A stretch of DNA of 64,000 bases from Megaustenia siamemsis (GCA_032433765.1 JAVIAB010000101.1:66371140-66435139); one strand, 5' to 3'. Positions 43,981-55,149 are shown, counted from the stretch's first letter. Numbers and translations are program-made. The notes: generated by a model from the sequence alone, not told the origin.

Positions 43981-45240
43981 GCAGCAGACTAGAGAATGAT
44001 CCGAGTCACAGTCTGCACTGTGGTATGACCGTGTGGCAGCAGACTAGAGAATGATCCGAGTCACAGTCTGCACTGTGGTATGACCGTGTGGCAGCAGACT
44101 AGAGAATGATCCGAGTCACAGTCTGCACTGTGGTATGACGGTGTGGCAGCAGACTAGAGAATGATCCGAGTCACAGTCTGCACTGTGGTATGACCGTGTG
44201 GCAGCAGACTAGAGAATGATCCGAGTCACAGTCTGCACTGTGGTATGACCGTGTGGCAGCAGACTAGAGAATGATCCGAGTCACAGTCTGCACTGTGGTA
44301 TGACCGTGTGGCAGCAGACTAGAGAATGATCCGAGTCACAGTCTGCACTGTGGTATGACCGTGTGGCAGCAGACTAGAGAATGATCCGAGTCACAGTCTG
44401 CACTGTGGTATGACCGTGTGGCAGCAGACTAGAGAATGATCCGAGTCACAGTCTGCACTGTGGTATGACCGTGTGGCAGCAGACTAGAGAATGATCCGAG
44501 TCACAGTCTGCACTGTGGTATGACCGTGTGGCAGCAGACTAGAGAATGATCCGAGTCACAGTCTGCACTGTGGTATGACCGTGTGGCAGCAGACTAGAGA
44601 ATGATCCGAGTCACAGTCTGCACTGTGGTATGACCGTGTGGCAGCAGACTAGAGAATGATCCGAGTCACAGTCTGCACTGTGGTATGACCGTGTGGCAGC
44701 AGACTAGAGAATGATCCGAGTCACAGTCTGCACTGTGGTATGACCGTGTGGCAGCAGACTAGAATGATCCGAGTCACAGTCTGCACTGTGGTATGACCGT
44801 GTGGCAGCAGACTAGAGAATGATCCGAGTCACAGTCTGCACTGTGGTATGACCGTGTGGCAGCAGACTAGAGAATGATCCGAGTCACAGTCTGCACTGTG
44901 GTATGACCGTGTGGCAGCAGACTAGAGAATGATCCGAGTCACAGTCTGCACTGTGGTATGACCGTGTGGCAGCAGACTAGAGAATGATCCGAGTCACAGT
45001 CTGCACTGTGGTATGACCGTGTGGCAGCAGACTAGAGAATGATCCGAGTCACAGTCTGCACTGTGGTATGACCGTGTGGCAGCAGACTAGAGAATGATCC
45101 GAGTCACAGTCTGCACTGTGGTATGACCGTGTGGCAGCAGACTAGAGAATGATCCGAGTCACAGTCTGCACTGTGGTATGACCGTGTGGCAGCAGACTAG
45201 AGAATGATCCGAGTCACAGTCTGCACTGTGGTATGACCGT
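43981..45240 (-). repeat. 55-bp array from the endonuclease SDH segment, about 23 units
   Basis: Units start GTGTGGCAGCAGACTAGAGA and are nearly all identical; one unit near 44760 lacks two bases and one has GACGG for GACCG. On the minus strand each unit encodes, in one frame, SADCDSDHSLVCC, the last catalytic block of the APE endonuclease. As 55 is not a multiple of three, the array destroys the reading frame. Confidence 0.97.
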
Positions 45241-46284
45241 GTGTGAAGTACAGATTTGAGGAAAGGGCGTCTGACAAGTATCAAGTCCAGCTGGTGCCAG
45301 TGTTTAGATCGTGGGTGTCTGACAAGTATCAAGTCTAGCTGGTGCCAGTGTTTAGATCGTGGATGTCTGACAAGTATCAAGTCTAGCTGGTGCCAGTGTT
45401 TAGATCGTGGGTGTCTGACAAGTATCAAGTCCAGCTGGTGCCAGTGTTTAGATCGTGGGTGTCTGACAAGTATCAAGTCCAGCTGGTGCCAGTGTTTAGA
45501 TCGTGGGTGTCTGACAAGTATCAAGTCCAGCTGGTGCCAGTGTTTAGATCGTGGGTGTCTGACAAGTATCAAGTCCAGCTGGTGCCAGTGTTTAGATCGT
45601 GGGTGTCTGACAAGTATCAAGTCCAGCTGGTGCCAGTGTTTAGATCGTGGGTGTCTGACAAGTATCAAGTCCAGCTGGTGCCAGTGTTTCGATCGTGGGT
45701 GTCTCCAAGATACTTTATGCTGAGGCTTGGTTTTGAAGAAAGTATTTGTGACGCACAAGTTATGACAGGCGCAAAACTCTAGAAGTCGTTGGCCGTTTTC
45801 ATTTAATTTACCAACTCCAAAGCGACCGAGGCAGGTTGGCCACGAAGTGTGGTCTGCACCAATTCTAGCATTGAAATCCCCCAGTAGAATAATGTGATCT
45901 TGTCCTGGTATACTTTCCATGACTTCTGTCAAATTTTCATAGAAATTGTCCTTGGTTTCAGATGACGAGCACAAGGTCGGAGCGTACACACTTATAAGTG
46001 TAACTGGTCCTGATGTTGTATTAAGGCGAAGTGTTAGTATCCGCTCTGATGCATTCTGACCGAGTGTAACCAGACCTTTTAGATATTTTTTTCACAGCAA
46101 ATCCCACACCGTGTTCTCTGATGTCGTCGCTGCTCTTTCTTTGCCAATAGAACACGTAGTCCGCCTCGTTCAGCATACCTGATCCTGCCAAACGTGTCTC
46201 TTGAAGTGCTGCTATATCCACCGGAAGTCTTTTCAGTTCATTATTGATTATGGCTGTCTTTCTAACGTCGTTTATATCACACAA
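45159..46284 (-). pseudogene. LINE E APE endonuclease (interrupted)
   Basis: N-terminal part: KTAIINNELKRLPVDIAALQETRLAG (catalytic E in QETR), NEADYVFYWQRKSSDDIREH, GVGFAVKK (46021-46284). Middle: ISVYAPTL-like MYAPTLCSSS, DHIILLGDFNARIGADH (LLGDFN), LLEFCACHNLCVTNTFF, then the nine-fold HPRSKHWHQLDL block and SADCDSDHSLV (45159-45989). It nicks target DNA to prime reverse transcription. A frameshift near 46020-46070 and the arrays inactivate it. The earlier start (LRLGCWNVRTMQTGL) lies at 46480-46540. Confidence 0.9.
45265..45712 (-). repeat. 48-bp in-frame array inside the endonuclease, 9 units
   Basis: Each 48-bp unit encodes the 16-residue segment HPRSKHWHQLDLILVR, so the frame stays open across nine copies. 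This is the conserved W-x-HPRSKHWHQLDLIL block of the APE domain. Two plus-strand frames are shadows. Confidence 0.97.
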
Positions 46285-46481
46285 ATTGTCAGATAGGCCA
46301 GTTTGATTATGGCTGTCTTTCTAACGTCGTTTATATCACACAAATTGTCAGATAGGCCAGTTTGATTATGGCTGTCTTTCTAAAGTCGTTTATATCACAC
46401 AAATTGTCAGATAGGCCAGTTTGATTATGGCTGTCTTTCTAACGTCGTTTATATCACACAAATTGTCAGATAGGCCAGTTT
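46246..46481 (-). repeat. 59-bp array within the endonuclease start, 4 units
   Basis: Units at 46246, 46305, 46364 and 46423 begin GATTATGGCTGTCTTTCTAA and encode LSDNLCDINDVRKTAII on the minus strand. One base differs (AAAG for AACG) in unit 3. The unit is not a multiple of three and breaks the frame. Confidence 0.97.
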
Positions 46482-46650
46482 GCATTGTGCGGACGTTCCA
46501 GCAACCCAAACGTAGGTTGAGTTTCTTAATTGTTAGTTTCACTTGCGTGGCAGGTGTGGATGGTATCCTGTCGACACCAAAATGGCGATTCTGGAGTGTC
46601 CTCTCCAGGGCGCGAGCTTGGGCAGAAAAAGAAAGAGACAATTTGTTGCC

Positions 46651-47222
46651 CATGCAGCATGTTTCTTCACTCCACGGAGCCGAGCCCATGCAACATGTTT
46701 CTTCACTCCACGGAGCCGAGCCCATGCAACATGTTTCTTCACTCCACGCAGCCGAGCCCATGCAACATGTTTCTTCACTCCACGCAGCCGAGCCCATACA
46801 ACATGTTTCTTCACTCCACGCACCGAACCCATGCAACATGTTTCTTCACTCCACGCAGCCGAGCCCATACAACATGTTTCTTCACTCCACGCAGCCGAGC
46901 CCATACAACATGTTTCTTCACTCCACGCAGCCGAGCCCATACAACATGTTTCTTCACTCCACGCAGCCGAGCCCATACAACATGTTTCTTCACTCCACGC
47001 ACCGAACCCATGCAACATGTTTCTTCACTCCACGCACCGAACCCATGCAACATGTTTCTTCACTCCACGCACCGAACCCATGCAACATGTTTCTTCACTC
47101 CACGCAGCCGAGCCCATACAACATGTTTCTTCACTCCACGCACCGAACCCATGCAACATGTTTCTTCACTCCACGCAGCCGAGCCCATACAACATGTTTC
47201 TTCACTCCACGCAGCCGAGCGA
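46651..47222 (-). repeat. 35-36-bp array in the LINE E leader, about 16 units
   Basis: Units contain CATGTTTCTTCACTCCACG. Subtypes GCAGCCGAGCCC (36 bp) and GCACCGAACCC (35 bp) occur in mixed order. The plus-strand frames of up to 304 codons and the minus-strand frames here are array by-products. Confidence 0.96.
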
Positions 47223-47464
47223 TCCAAAGGTCTAGCAGGGCAAGAACAGTTTGGTGCCAACTGCGCCGCAGGAGTTGCCAGAGCAATGTTGAAATCAACA
47301 CTGAACTGCCTTAGGGACTCCATCTCCGGATTTTTCCTCAGGGTTTACTCCCGAAATCTATTCCGTGAACGGGTACCCGCTAGACAGCGGGGGTTTATAA
47401 TCAGAGTTGACCTTCTCCTAGATGCGTTGCCATCTTTAGGCTGACGGGTCGCACCTACCCGGGG
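47223..47464 (-). other. LINE E 5' leader
   Basis: GC-richer than the surroundings. On the minus strand it starts CCCCGGGTAGGTGCGACCCG and runs to a short peptide MESLRQFSVDFNIALATP. The position directly against the target duplication argues that the 5' end is complete. An internal promoter is expected for such elements but is not demonstrated. Confidence 0.7.
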
Positions 47465-47475
47465 TAAAAGACACA

Positions 47476-47690
47476 ACAGCCTTCTAAAAGTAATAATGGA
47501 AGGAAAAATACAAGGTAAAAGAGGCAGAGGCAGACCAAGACTAACATGGACGAGTAACATCAAAAGATGGTCAAGTCAATCTATGACAGCCTGCACCATT
47601 AAAGCAAGAAACAGAGTGGAATGGCGATCCATGGTAGCCAACCTTCGTTGCGGAGAAGGCACACGATAATGATGATGATGATGATATTAT
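47476..47690 (+). pseudogene. LINE A copy, 3' part (right of LINE E)
   Basis: Continues 40990-41615: NSLLKVIMEGKIQGKRGRGR-like, then RPRLTWTSNIKRW, TIKARNRVEWRSMVANLRC and a (ATG)n tail at 47670-47688. Junction with LINE E carries the 11-bp duplication. Confidence 0.9.
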
Positions 47691-48335
47691 ATTTTCCTGC
47701 GATCAGAACTAATGATGATGTCATTAAGAAGACATGGTGAGAGAATCTAATGTAACTCGATGTGATCTATTAATAATTACAATAACTGTTTCCAGGCAGT
47801 TGTTCTTGTACAACCATGCAGGTGAGGGCTACGCTATCACCTTTCTCACGGGACACAACGATATGCGTGTGAAACTGATTTTAGAGAGGTCGAGTTGCGC
47901 AACGTCGATCTCAAACTCTCGTTAATGACGTGGAAAATCCAGTGACATCATTTTTTCAAAAGCCTGGACATAAAAAAATGATGTATGGATGTGGCCAATT
48001 TTTGAAATCCCCAACAACTTATATGCTCATTGACATATCTTACCTGATCCGGGCTAGCTGGACGACCATGGTTTAAAGTCTAAAGATATCAACAGTTAAA
48101 TATCAATGAATGAATTAATTAGTGACCTCTTATTATTGTAAATAATGTTTAAGTTTATGCGAAACGGTGAGTCCAGTAGGGACCTTCAAGCACCAGAAGA
48201 ACATTAACCCTTTTAAGTCTTTGAACAATTTGAGCATCTAAATGGCTCGACGCATTTCCTCTCTCCAGCAGTTCAGCTACCACTTGATTCTTACATACAA
48301 AATTGTCTTATATAATCCAATATTATTTTAAGAAA
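47691..48335. other. Unassigned stretch
   Basis: I see no array, LINE motif or coding region with support. One 63-codon frame at 47734 has no domain. Confidence 0.5.
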
Positions 48336-48339
48336 ATGG

Positions 48340-48500
48340 TAATTTAAGAAAAAGATGGGTCAATGGAATAATAGAAGCACTAGGAAACGTAACAGCAGCA
48401 GAGACGAACAGAAGAGCAAAAGACCACAAATTATATCTCCCGTCGACGCTGAAAGGCAGAGAAGAAAGGAAAGAAGAAGAGGAGGAAGAATAAGTGGAAG
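48340..48500 (+). pseudogene. LINE D C-terminal end
   Basis: Reads RKRWVNGIIEALGNVTAAETNRRAKDHKLYLPSTLK-like, then a GAAGAGGAGGAAGAAT tail; parallels RWIKRILESLGG at 23030. Confidence 0.8.
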
Positions 48501-48589
48501 AAGATTTGGCACACTACCAGCAAGGCAGTAAAATTAAAGATAATGAAGACATTTATTGTCCCCATACCAACATACAATACGATACATAC

Positions 48590-49565
48590 GTTTGTTGCTG
48601 ACAACAAGCAGCAGCTTTACGAATTAACAACCAAACAGGACAATTTCAACTTATAAAACAAGAAGTCAGATAAGGCTGTGTTCTGTCGCCGGATTTGTTT
48701 TCACATTACAGCGAACATATTATGAGATCAATAGTAGACAAAAATGGAATTGAAGTCAATGGTCACAACATAAACAATTTGTGACTGCGGATGACACAGT
48801 CTTAATAGCTGAGACAGAGAATAAACTACAAGAAATGATAGGTATAATCGTAAAAGAAAGCAACAAGAAAGGTCTCAGTCTAAATAGAAAGAAAACAGAA
48901 GTAATGGTCATATCGAAGAAACAATCATCACCAGCATGCAGCATAAAAATAAACAGGACAAATTTGAAACAAGTGCAACCCGTCAAATACTTGGCCCAAT
49001 AATAACATCGGATGAAAGATGCACCACGGAAATAAAATGCAGAATATCTCAGACCAAAATAGCATTTCAGAAAATGAAAAATATCTTATGCAACAAATCT
49101 TTTTTTCAATTGAAATGAGAAAGAGAGTTCATCGGTGCAATATAGAACCAATTATGACCTATGGAAGCGAATCATGGACAATAGACAAACACATGAAAAG
49201 ATTAGAGGCCACAGAGATGGGATTTCTCAGAAGAATGTTGAAAGTTCCCTGGATAGCTAAAAAGACCAATGAGGAAGTTCTCAATGAGGCCAACACAAAA
49301 AGGCAGCTTCTAAAAAAACATCAGAAAGAAACAATCAACATTTTTTTCGGGCACATCATGAGAAGAGGAAAGTTGAATTACTTGTTACAACTGGCAAAAT
49401 AAAAGGAAAGAAAGACCGCGGACGACAAAGAGAGAAAATACTGGATAGCGTTGTGTCATAGCATGGAAAACAGTCAACAACAGAACTGATACGATGCACT
49501 GTAGATAGAAGATTGTGGAAGGACATGATCGCCTACGCCAACCGGTATGACACATGATGATGATA
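48590..49565 (+). pseudogene. LINE B copy from RT motif B to the 3' end
   Basis: It starts AAIRINNQTGQFQLIKQ-like, VLSPDLFSHYSEHIMRS (motif B), then NNL-frameshift-ADDTVLIAETENKLQEMIG (motif C), KTEVMVISKKQSSP, ISENEKYLMQQ, then MTYGSESWTIDKHMKRLEATEM, RMLKVPWIAKKTNEEVL, FFGHIMRRGKLNY and the ATGATGATG tail. A stop or frameshift lies at the YADD box itself. 5'-truncated, moderately preserved. Confidence 0.9.
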
Positions 49566-49740
49566 CAAACATATGGTTGTGAATCATGGAGATCTAGAAA
49601 ACAAAAGTAAGAAAATTAATTCACTCGAAACAAAAAGATATTGAAAAACCATTAAAATGCCCTGGATAATGAAAAATAGCAATGGATACATACTAAATGG
49701 TTTAAACATAAAAAGAACTGACTAATTGACCTTACCCTTA
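49566..49740 (+). pseudogene. LINE C-like fragment
   Basis: A TYGCESWRSRKQK-like phrase and an IKMPWIMKNSNG-like phrase are left from an RT thumb region. Confidence 0.5.
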
Positions 49741-49764
49741 CATGGTAAATAATTATCAATTATC

Positions 49765-50085
49765 ATCATCATGTGCTATACCGCTTGGCGTTGGCGATCA
49801 TGACCATGCACACACTTCTAGCTACCGTGCATCGTATAATTTCTTATGTTGACTGCTTTTCATGCCATGACACCAAGCTATCCAGAATTTGCTCTCTTTG
49901 TCGTCTTTTTCCTTGTATTTAGCCAGTTGTAACCACATAGTCCAACTTTCCTCTTCTCGTGATGTGCCCGAAAAAAAGTAGATTCTTTCTTTCTGATGTT
50001 TTATGGAGCTCCGTTTTTGTGTTGGCCTCTTTGAGGATTTCCTCATTGGTCTTTTTCGCTGCCCAGGGAACTTGCATTAGAGCAA
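49765..50085 (-). pseudogene. LINE B 3' end, minus strand
   Basis: The minus strand reads QVPWAAKKTNEEILKEANTKTEL, FFGHITRRGKLDYVVTTG, then broken KYKEKDDKESKFWIAWCHGM; it starts with ATCATCATGTGC. 5'-truncated after about 320 bp. Confidence 0.85.
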
Positions 50086-50089
50086 TTAT

Positions 50090-50375
50090 AGTTTTATAAT
50101 AAAACAAGAAAGGAATTGAAAGTAATTTACGTTACACGATTTCTCTTTAACACCCACTCCATTGTTGATTATTTTACCTACCAATGTTTTGACAGATAGC
50201 ACAGAGGCAATCTAAGAGCATAAATGATTTAAGTTACAAAAAAGACACACATCAAGAGACAACTATAATTGATATCTTACTGAACCATTCGGCCAGGCGT
50301 ACATAAATCAAGCAAATTAATGGAACATATCTATATAATATCTTTATTCCAACTCTTTGTTATTAGCGTCAAACA
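50090..50375. other. Unassigned AT-rich stretch
   Basis: I see nothing recognisable. Confidence 0.5.
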
Positions 50376-50379
50376 TGGA

Positions 50380-50800
50380 TTCTTACTAAAGATTAAGAAA
50401 GAAAACTGACAGCATGTGAGAGGAGATCCTCAGAAAATGTGTGAACAAAACAAGAAAATGCAATGTAAAGAACAATCAAATTAGAAATGCCATTATAATT
50501 CTAACAGCAATTGAAAACATATAGAGACAAAGATTAAAGTTGTTTGAACATTTAATACGCATGAACCCCTCAGCACCAACGTCAAAAGCTTATAACAACA
50601 AAATGGAACAACCACGATATAGAGGTAGACTAAGAAGATGATGGATTGAAGGAATTTACGACATAATAAAACTATACAATACCAATATGTAGCAAGTTAC
50701 AGAAAGTGCCCTTGATAGAAAACACATCACTGAAATAAGTAAATCTGTGACGCCTACCGGCAAAACGCAGAACAGAATAAAAAAGAAAAAGGAAAGATCA
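50380..50800 (+). pseudogene. LINE C-terminal fragment of another family
   Basis: Reads an RQRLKLFEHLIRMNPSAPTSKAY-like phrase (FGHLMRM), then KMEQPRYRGRLRR-WIEGIYDI and ESALDRKHIT. This is a post-RT tail distinct from A-D. Broken by a stop at RRW. Confidence 0.7.
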
Positions 50801-50956
50801 AAATAAATATTAAAAGCCAACAATAATATCACGAAGGATGTTTAAATGACAGTAAAGGATGAATCGTTTATCAAGTCTGTGCTACCAGGGCCAAACACGA
50901 CTGATGTAGGAAGACATGTAGAAAGAAGCGATCTTAGTCTACCTCTTCTTTTCTCA

Positions 50957-51315
<359 letters not shown>

Positions 51316-51600
51316 TGTCCTTTCAAGCCGAAGACGGCACATAGGGCAGAACCACAATCTTAAAAACAGAAACCTTGCATGCCAAAATGTCACATATTGC
51401 AGAGATCACTGCTTCCAAAATTTATGGCTCTGTTTCCATAACAATGCTTTTTACAATGACAGCTTGTCAAGCCATCGATCAATCTCCTTAGTCGCCTCTT
51501 ACGACATGTCTGGAAGGTCACAGTGTCACTATTCTTTACTCCCTCATAAAGAGGCCCCACTCTTTTCACTGATACCTAAAAGGTATCGTGGTTATATCAT
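51316..51600 (-). pseudogene. LINE J-type 3' end next to the TCTA array
   Basis: The first about 35 bp match the 3' terminus at 60235-60275; on the minus strand the hairpin GCCG-TCTT-CGGC is followed by TTGAAAGGACAATAG and then (ATAG)n. The rest is unassigned. Confidence 0.6.
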
Positions 51601-51885
51601 TTGTCGTTCTTTAGCTGCTCGAACTGTCTGAATTAGTGATTTTCCTTTGTTGTTACATGCCTCTGTCACTGCATCTATCCATCTTCTTCCGGGTCTTCTT
51701 CTTGGTCTTTTTCCATAAATTCTTGACAAGAAAGATCTTGATGGTGATTGGTGATCTTGAGTCTGACCAGATGGCCCAACCATTTAAGTTGTTGTTGTTC
51801 TATATATCTTGGCAGGGTTTTGTTCCTACCAGTTTTGAAGAAGCGATCACAACAACTGAAATGGGATGTTTTCACAGAATACATA
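51580..51885 (-). pseudogene. LINE C-terminal fragment (another family)
   Basis: The minus strand reads TLPRYIEQQQLKWLGHLVRL in one frame and RIYGKRPRRRPGRRWIDAVT plus LIQTVRAAKERQMI in another. One frameshift separates them. WLGHLVR with GRRWID is a LINE tail. Confidence 0.8.
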
Positions 51886-51889
51886 ACGA

Positions 51890-52150
51890 GACAATAAATT
51901 CAAAATGAATAATGAAGTAATTAGAAAAATAGAGCGGAATTAGTTTAAAGTAAGAACTTAATTAAATATTTTGAACATGTAAAGCAGTTACAAACACCAT
52001 AGCCTATCATACATTAACAAACAGATGCAACAACAAAAGTGGTAGATGAATATTTTCTAAGAGTTTTGCAACTGAAATATTCGACGTCACACGGTGCCCC
52101 ATGTCTGAAGTAAGAACATGAAGCTATCAAGTGCACTGTAGTGTTTAAAT
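51890..52150. other. Unassigned stretch
   Basis: Possibly further decayed LINE (51900-52010), nothing certain. Confidence 0.4.
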
Positions 52151-52154
52151 ATCC

Positions 52155-52428
52155 AGTCACTCATTTAGTCAGTCACGCCATCACTCAGTCACTCATTTAG
52201 TCAGTCACGCCATCACTCAGTCACTCATTTAGTCAGTCATGCCATCACTCAGTCACTCATTTAGTCAGTCACGCCATCACTCAGTCACTCATTTAATCAG
52301 TCACGCCATCACAGTCACTCATTTAATCAGTCACGCCATCACTCAGTCACTATTTAGTCAGTCACGCCATCACAGTCACTCATTTAGTCAGTCACGCCAT
52401 CACTCAGTTACTCATTTAATCAGTCACG
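52155..52428. repeat. 32-bp minisatellite, about 9 units
   Basis: Units contain CACTCATTTAGTCAGTCACG and CCATCACTCAGT. Some units lack CT before CAGTCAC. Nested short repeats of TCAGTCAC suggest an origin from an 8-bp motif. Confidence 0.93.
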
Positions 52429-52479
52429 TTTGGGTGTTTGTGAGACAAGCTCACATCAACGGTATTTGGTAAACATCTT

Positions 52480-52608
52480 CTTTTTCCCTGCCTCACTTGC
52501 CTTTCAGCGTCAAGGGAAGATATAATTTGCTGTCTTTTCTTCCTATGTTGGCATCCGCTGCAATTATGTTCCTATTGTTTATAATATTCCTCTATTTATC
52601 TTTTTCGT
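52480..52608 (-). pseudogene. LINE D, 3' part (left of LINE A insertion)
   Basis: The minus strand encodes the terminal tail of D, with TTTCAGCGTC near its end as in 1225-1560. It is interrupted at TATCTTTTTCGT and continues at 53059. Confidence 0.75.
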
Positions 52609-53046
52609 AAATATAATATTTTCAATATTCCTTTATGGTGCTGAAACATGGACATTAGATAAGAAAACAGAACAGAGAATTGAAGCCTTCGAAATGTGGA
52701 TATATAGAAGAATAGGTAGAATTGGATGGAAGGAAAAGAAAACAAACGATGAAGTCTTAAAACAACTAAAAATGAAAAGAGAACTTCTGAACACAATTAG
52801 AACAAGACAAATGCGATTCTTGGGCCATGTTAAAAGACACAACAGCCTACTGAAAGTAATCCTGGAGGGGAAAATACAAGGTAAAAGAGGCAGAGGCAGA
52901 CCAAGATTAACATCAACGAGTAACACAAAAGATGGACAAATCAACCGATGACAACCTGCACCATCAAAGCAAGAGATAGAGCAGAATGGCGCTCCATGGT
53001 AGCCAACCTTCGTTGCGGAGACGGCACTCAATGATGATGATGATGA
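52609..53046 (+). mobile_element. LINE A, 438-bp 5'-truncated insertion
   Basis: Flanked by a 12-bp target duplication TATCTTTTTCGT (52597-52608 and 53047-53058). It reads IFSIFLYGAETWTLDKKTEQ, FEMWIYRRIGRIGWKEKK, TRQMRFLGHVKRHNSLLKVI and GKRGRGRPRLTSTSN. One frameshift precedes TIKARDRAEWRSMVANLRC, and it ends in (GAT)n. A textbook truncated target-primed insertion that defines the true 3' tail of family A. Confidence 0.95.
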
Positions 53047-53058
53047 TATCTTTTTCGT

Positions 53059-53480
53059 GGTCTATAAGTTTAGTCTTGTGTTCTCGTAGCGATTATTGAA
53101 GGCTGGTTCTTTTGTGTTGTAATCTTTATGTCTCATCACGTGGCCAAAACCATGCTTTCTGTTGTTTATATATTCTATTTCTAGTTCTTCTTTCCCTAAA
53201 TTCTTTTTCTTCACATTTTCTCTTATGTTGCTTGTTTGTTTTACATGTCTTGATTCATCTTGGTATTGGTTAAATCTAATTCCTTGTTCAAATATCTAAA
53301 AAATGCATGTATAATATGTTATACGTCAGATAAATATAATAATGTAAATTGATTCTTAAAACAATGACAAATTTTGGGTCTGAAATCTCTTCCGTTGAGT
53401 CGATAAAAGCTTCCTTACGGAAAGAGTTAACACATTTCATCTCGGTAGTGGTTATCTTTCTTGTATGTGATTTGGTATGG
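53059..53480 (-). pseudogene. LINE D, upstream part (right of LINE A insertion)
   Basis: Continues 52480-52608 on the minus strand: a KAWFWPRDET-like block near 53150, then HTRKITTTEMKCVNSFRKE near 53400-53480, as in RKITTTEMKCVRRMTG at 22780. Confidence 0.8.
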
Positions 53481-53489
53481 ACTGACATT

Positions 53490-53631
53490 GGCAGTACAAT
53501 GATAACGATTGTGTGGTAGAGTGCTCGTTTTGCCTCCAGTACTAATACATCATTAGATAGCAATGGTAATACATTTCAGACGATATGACACGCTTTGTTT
53601 ATATTTTGAGTCAATTTCTGCTGCTTGAGAA

Positions 53632-53688
<57 letters not shown>

Positions 53689-54165
53689 TGTTGTATACAT
53701 AATTTAATTATTTTATCTGACAGCCAAGGGGGTAAGAAGGTGCTAGAAGAAAAGGCGGTCTGATGAGGGTCATGGTATAAAAATGTGTGAGAAACACTGT
53801 GGATTAGGTCCCTTCCTTCGCGACCGAAAGAGCGTGAGTACGTGTCATTATAATTGTTGACTTGCAAACCAATTTCTGATAATTTATGAGTTATGGTTTG
53901 CATTCAATTTTTATTATTTCTTCTTCTTCACATTTGCACCAATTATATATGTAAATACTTACATCTAGTGCAGCCGTAATTATCTGTCATATAGTACCAG
54001 ACAAGCTATTTTATTTTTGAACATGTTTCTTTAAATCACGGTTATATACAGTTACCCTCACACTTTCAACTAAAGAATGGTTCAATATCACAAAATGTTT
54101 TTATGTACAATTACTTGACGGGTTTTCCTGCCATTGTTTTCAATGTTATTTGTAGTTGTGTTGCA
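53490..54165. other. Unassigned DNA with (TA)n at 53637-53684
   Basis: Apart from about 24 TA dinucleotides I see nothing recognisable. Confidence 0.5.
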
Positions 54166-54172
54166 ACATTTT

Positions 54173-54755
54173 CTTTATCAGCCCAACACTGAGGCGGTGT
54201 CTCAACATTGTTGTAAAGAGGTTGTGAAGCTCTTTATCAGCCCAGCACTGAAGCGGTGTCTCAACATTGTTGTAAAGAGGTTGTGAAGCTCTTTATCAGA
54301 CCAACACTGAAGCGGTGTCTCAACATTGTTGTAAAGAGGTTGTGAAGCTCTTTATCAGCCCAGCACTGAAGCGGTGTCTCAACATTGTTGTAAAGAGGTT
54401 GTGAAGCTCTTTATCAGACCAACACTGAAGCGGTGTCTCAACATTGTTGTAAAGAGGTTGTGAAGCTCTTTATCAGCCCAGCACTGAAGCGGTGTCTCAA
54501 CATTGTTGTAAAGAGGTTGTGAAGCTCTTTATCAGACCAACACTGAAGCGGTGTCTCAACATTGCTGTAAAGAGGTTGTGATGCTCTTTATCAGCCCAGC
54601 ACTGAAGCGGTGTCTCAACATTGTTGTAAAGAGGTTGTGAAGCTCTTTATCAGCCCAGCACTGAGGCGGTGTCTCAACATTGTTGTAAAGAGGTTGTGAA
54701 GCTCTTTATCAGCCCAGCACTGAGGCGGTGTCTCAACATTGTTGTAAAGAGGCCG
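54173..54755. repeat. 59-bp minisatellite, about 10 units
   Basis: Units contain GCGGTGTCTCAACATTGTTG and AAAGAGGTTGTGAAGCTC. Units with CAGCCCAGCACTGAAG and units with CAGACCAACACTGAAG alternate from 54233 to 54600, a 118-bp dimer. Confidence 0.97.
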
Positions 54756-54769
54756 AGAAGCATAGTTGG

Positions 54770-55145
54770 ATATCCGGTTAACAGTTCTGATTTGTTAAAA
54801 AAATAGCCAACATATTAGAATCATAACCCAGTCTGATCATATCCTGTTATTGTGACAAGACATCGTTTTTTTTGTTAGGATCATCACCACCACACACCGG
54901 ACGAACCCATAGGTGATCTGATATCCCCCTTGTGAATCCCGCAGAATTCCGAACAGAATCCTGACCCACATGTTCGTACTCATCTGCACGGCCTTGGATC
55001 CACGGTGTGAACATGAATTAGGTCACAATTCTGCTTGAGGAGCGGCCATATTTATATCCTAATCTTCTCTATTTTAACTGCAAAGCGATCTTTAACGTGA
55101 GGAGATGCACACGGGACTCCTGAATATTGTCGTTATCCGAAAGGG
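54770..55145. other. Unassigned stretch
   Basis: GC-moderate DNA near 54890-55130. I see no coding region or known element. Confidence 0.45.
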
Positions 55146-55149
55146 CTAG

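Larger units (their letters stand above)
41616..47464 (-). mobile_element. LINE E, apparently reaching its 5' end, with four internal tandem arrays
   Basis: A 5849-bp insertion in LINE A, flanked by an 11-bp target duplication TAAAAGACACA (41605-41615 and 47465-47475). On the minus strand, in order: GC-rich leader (47464-47223), array of ~36-bp units, endonuclease start, 59-bp array, endonuclease middle, 48-bp array, 55-bp array, linker, RT, C-terminal tail and a (CTA)n tail at 41620-41637. Without the arrays it would be about 3.4 kb. The coding parts are broken by stops and shifts. APE-type endonuclease plus RT is clear; the clade is not settled. Confidence 0.93.

Noticed and set aside
46421..47444. 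Several long overlapping frames (up to 304 codons) on both strands
   Set aside because: They run through the ~36-bp array of LINE E and exist in multiple frames at once; repeated units without stops, not genes.
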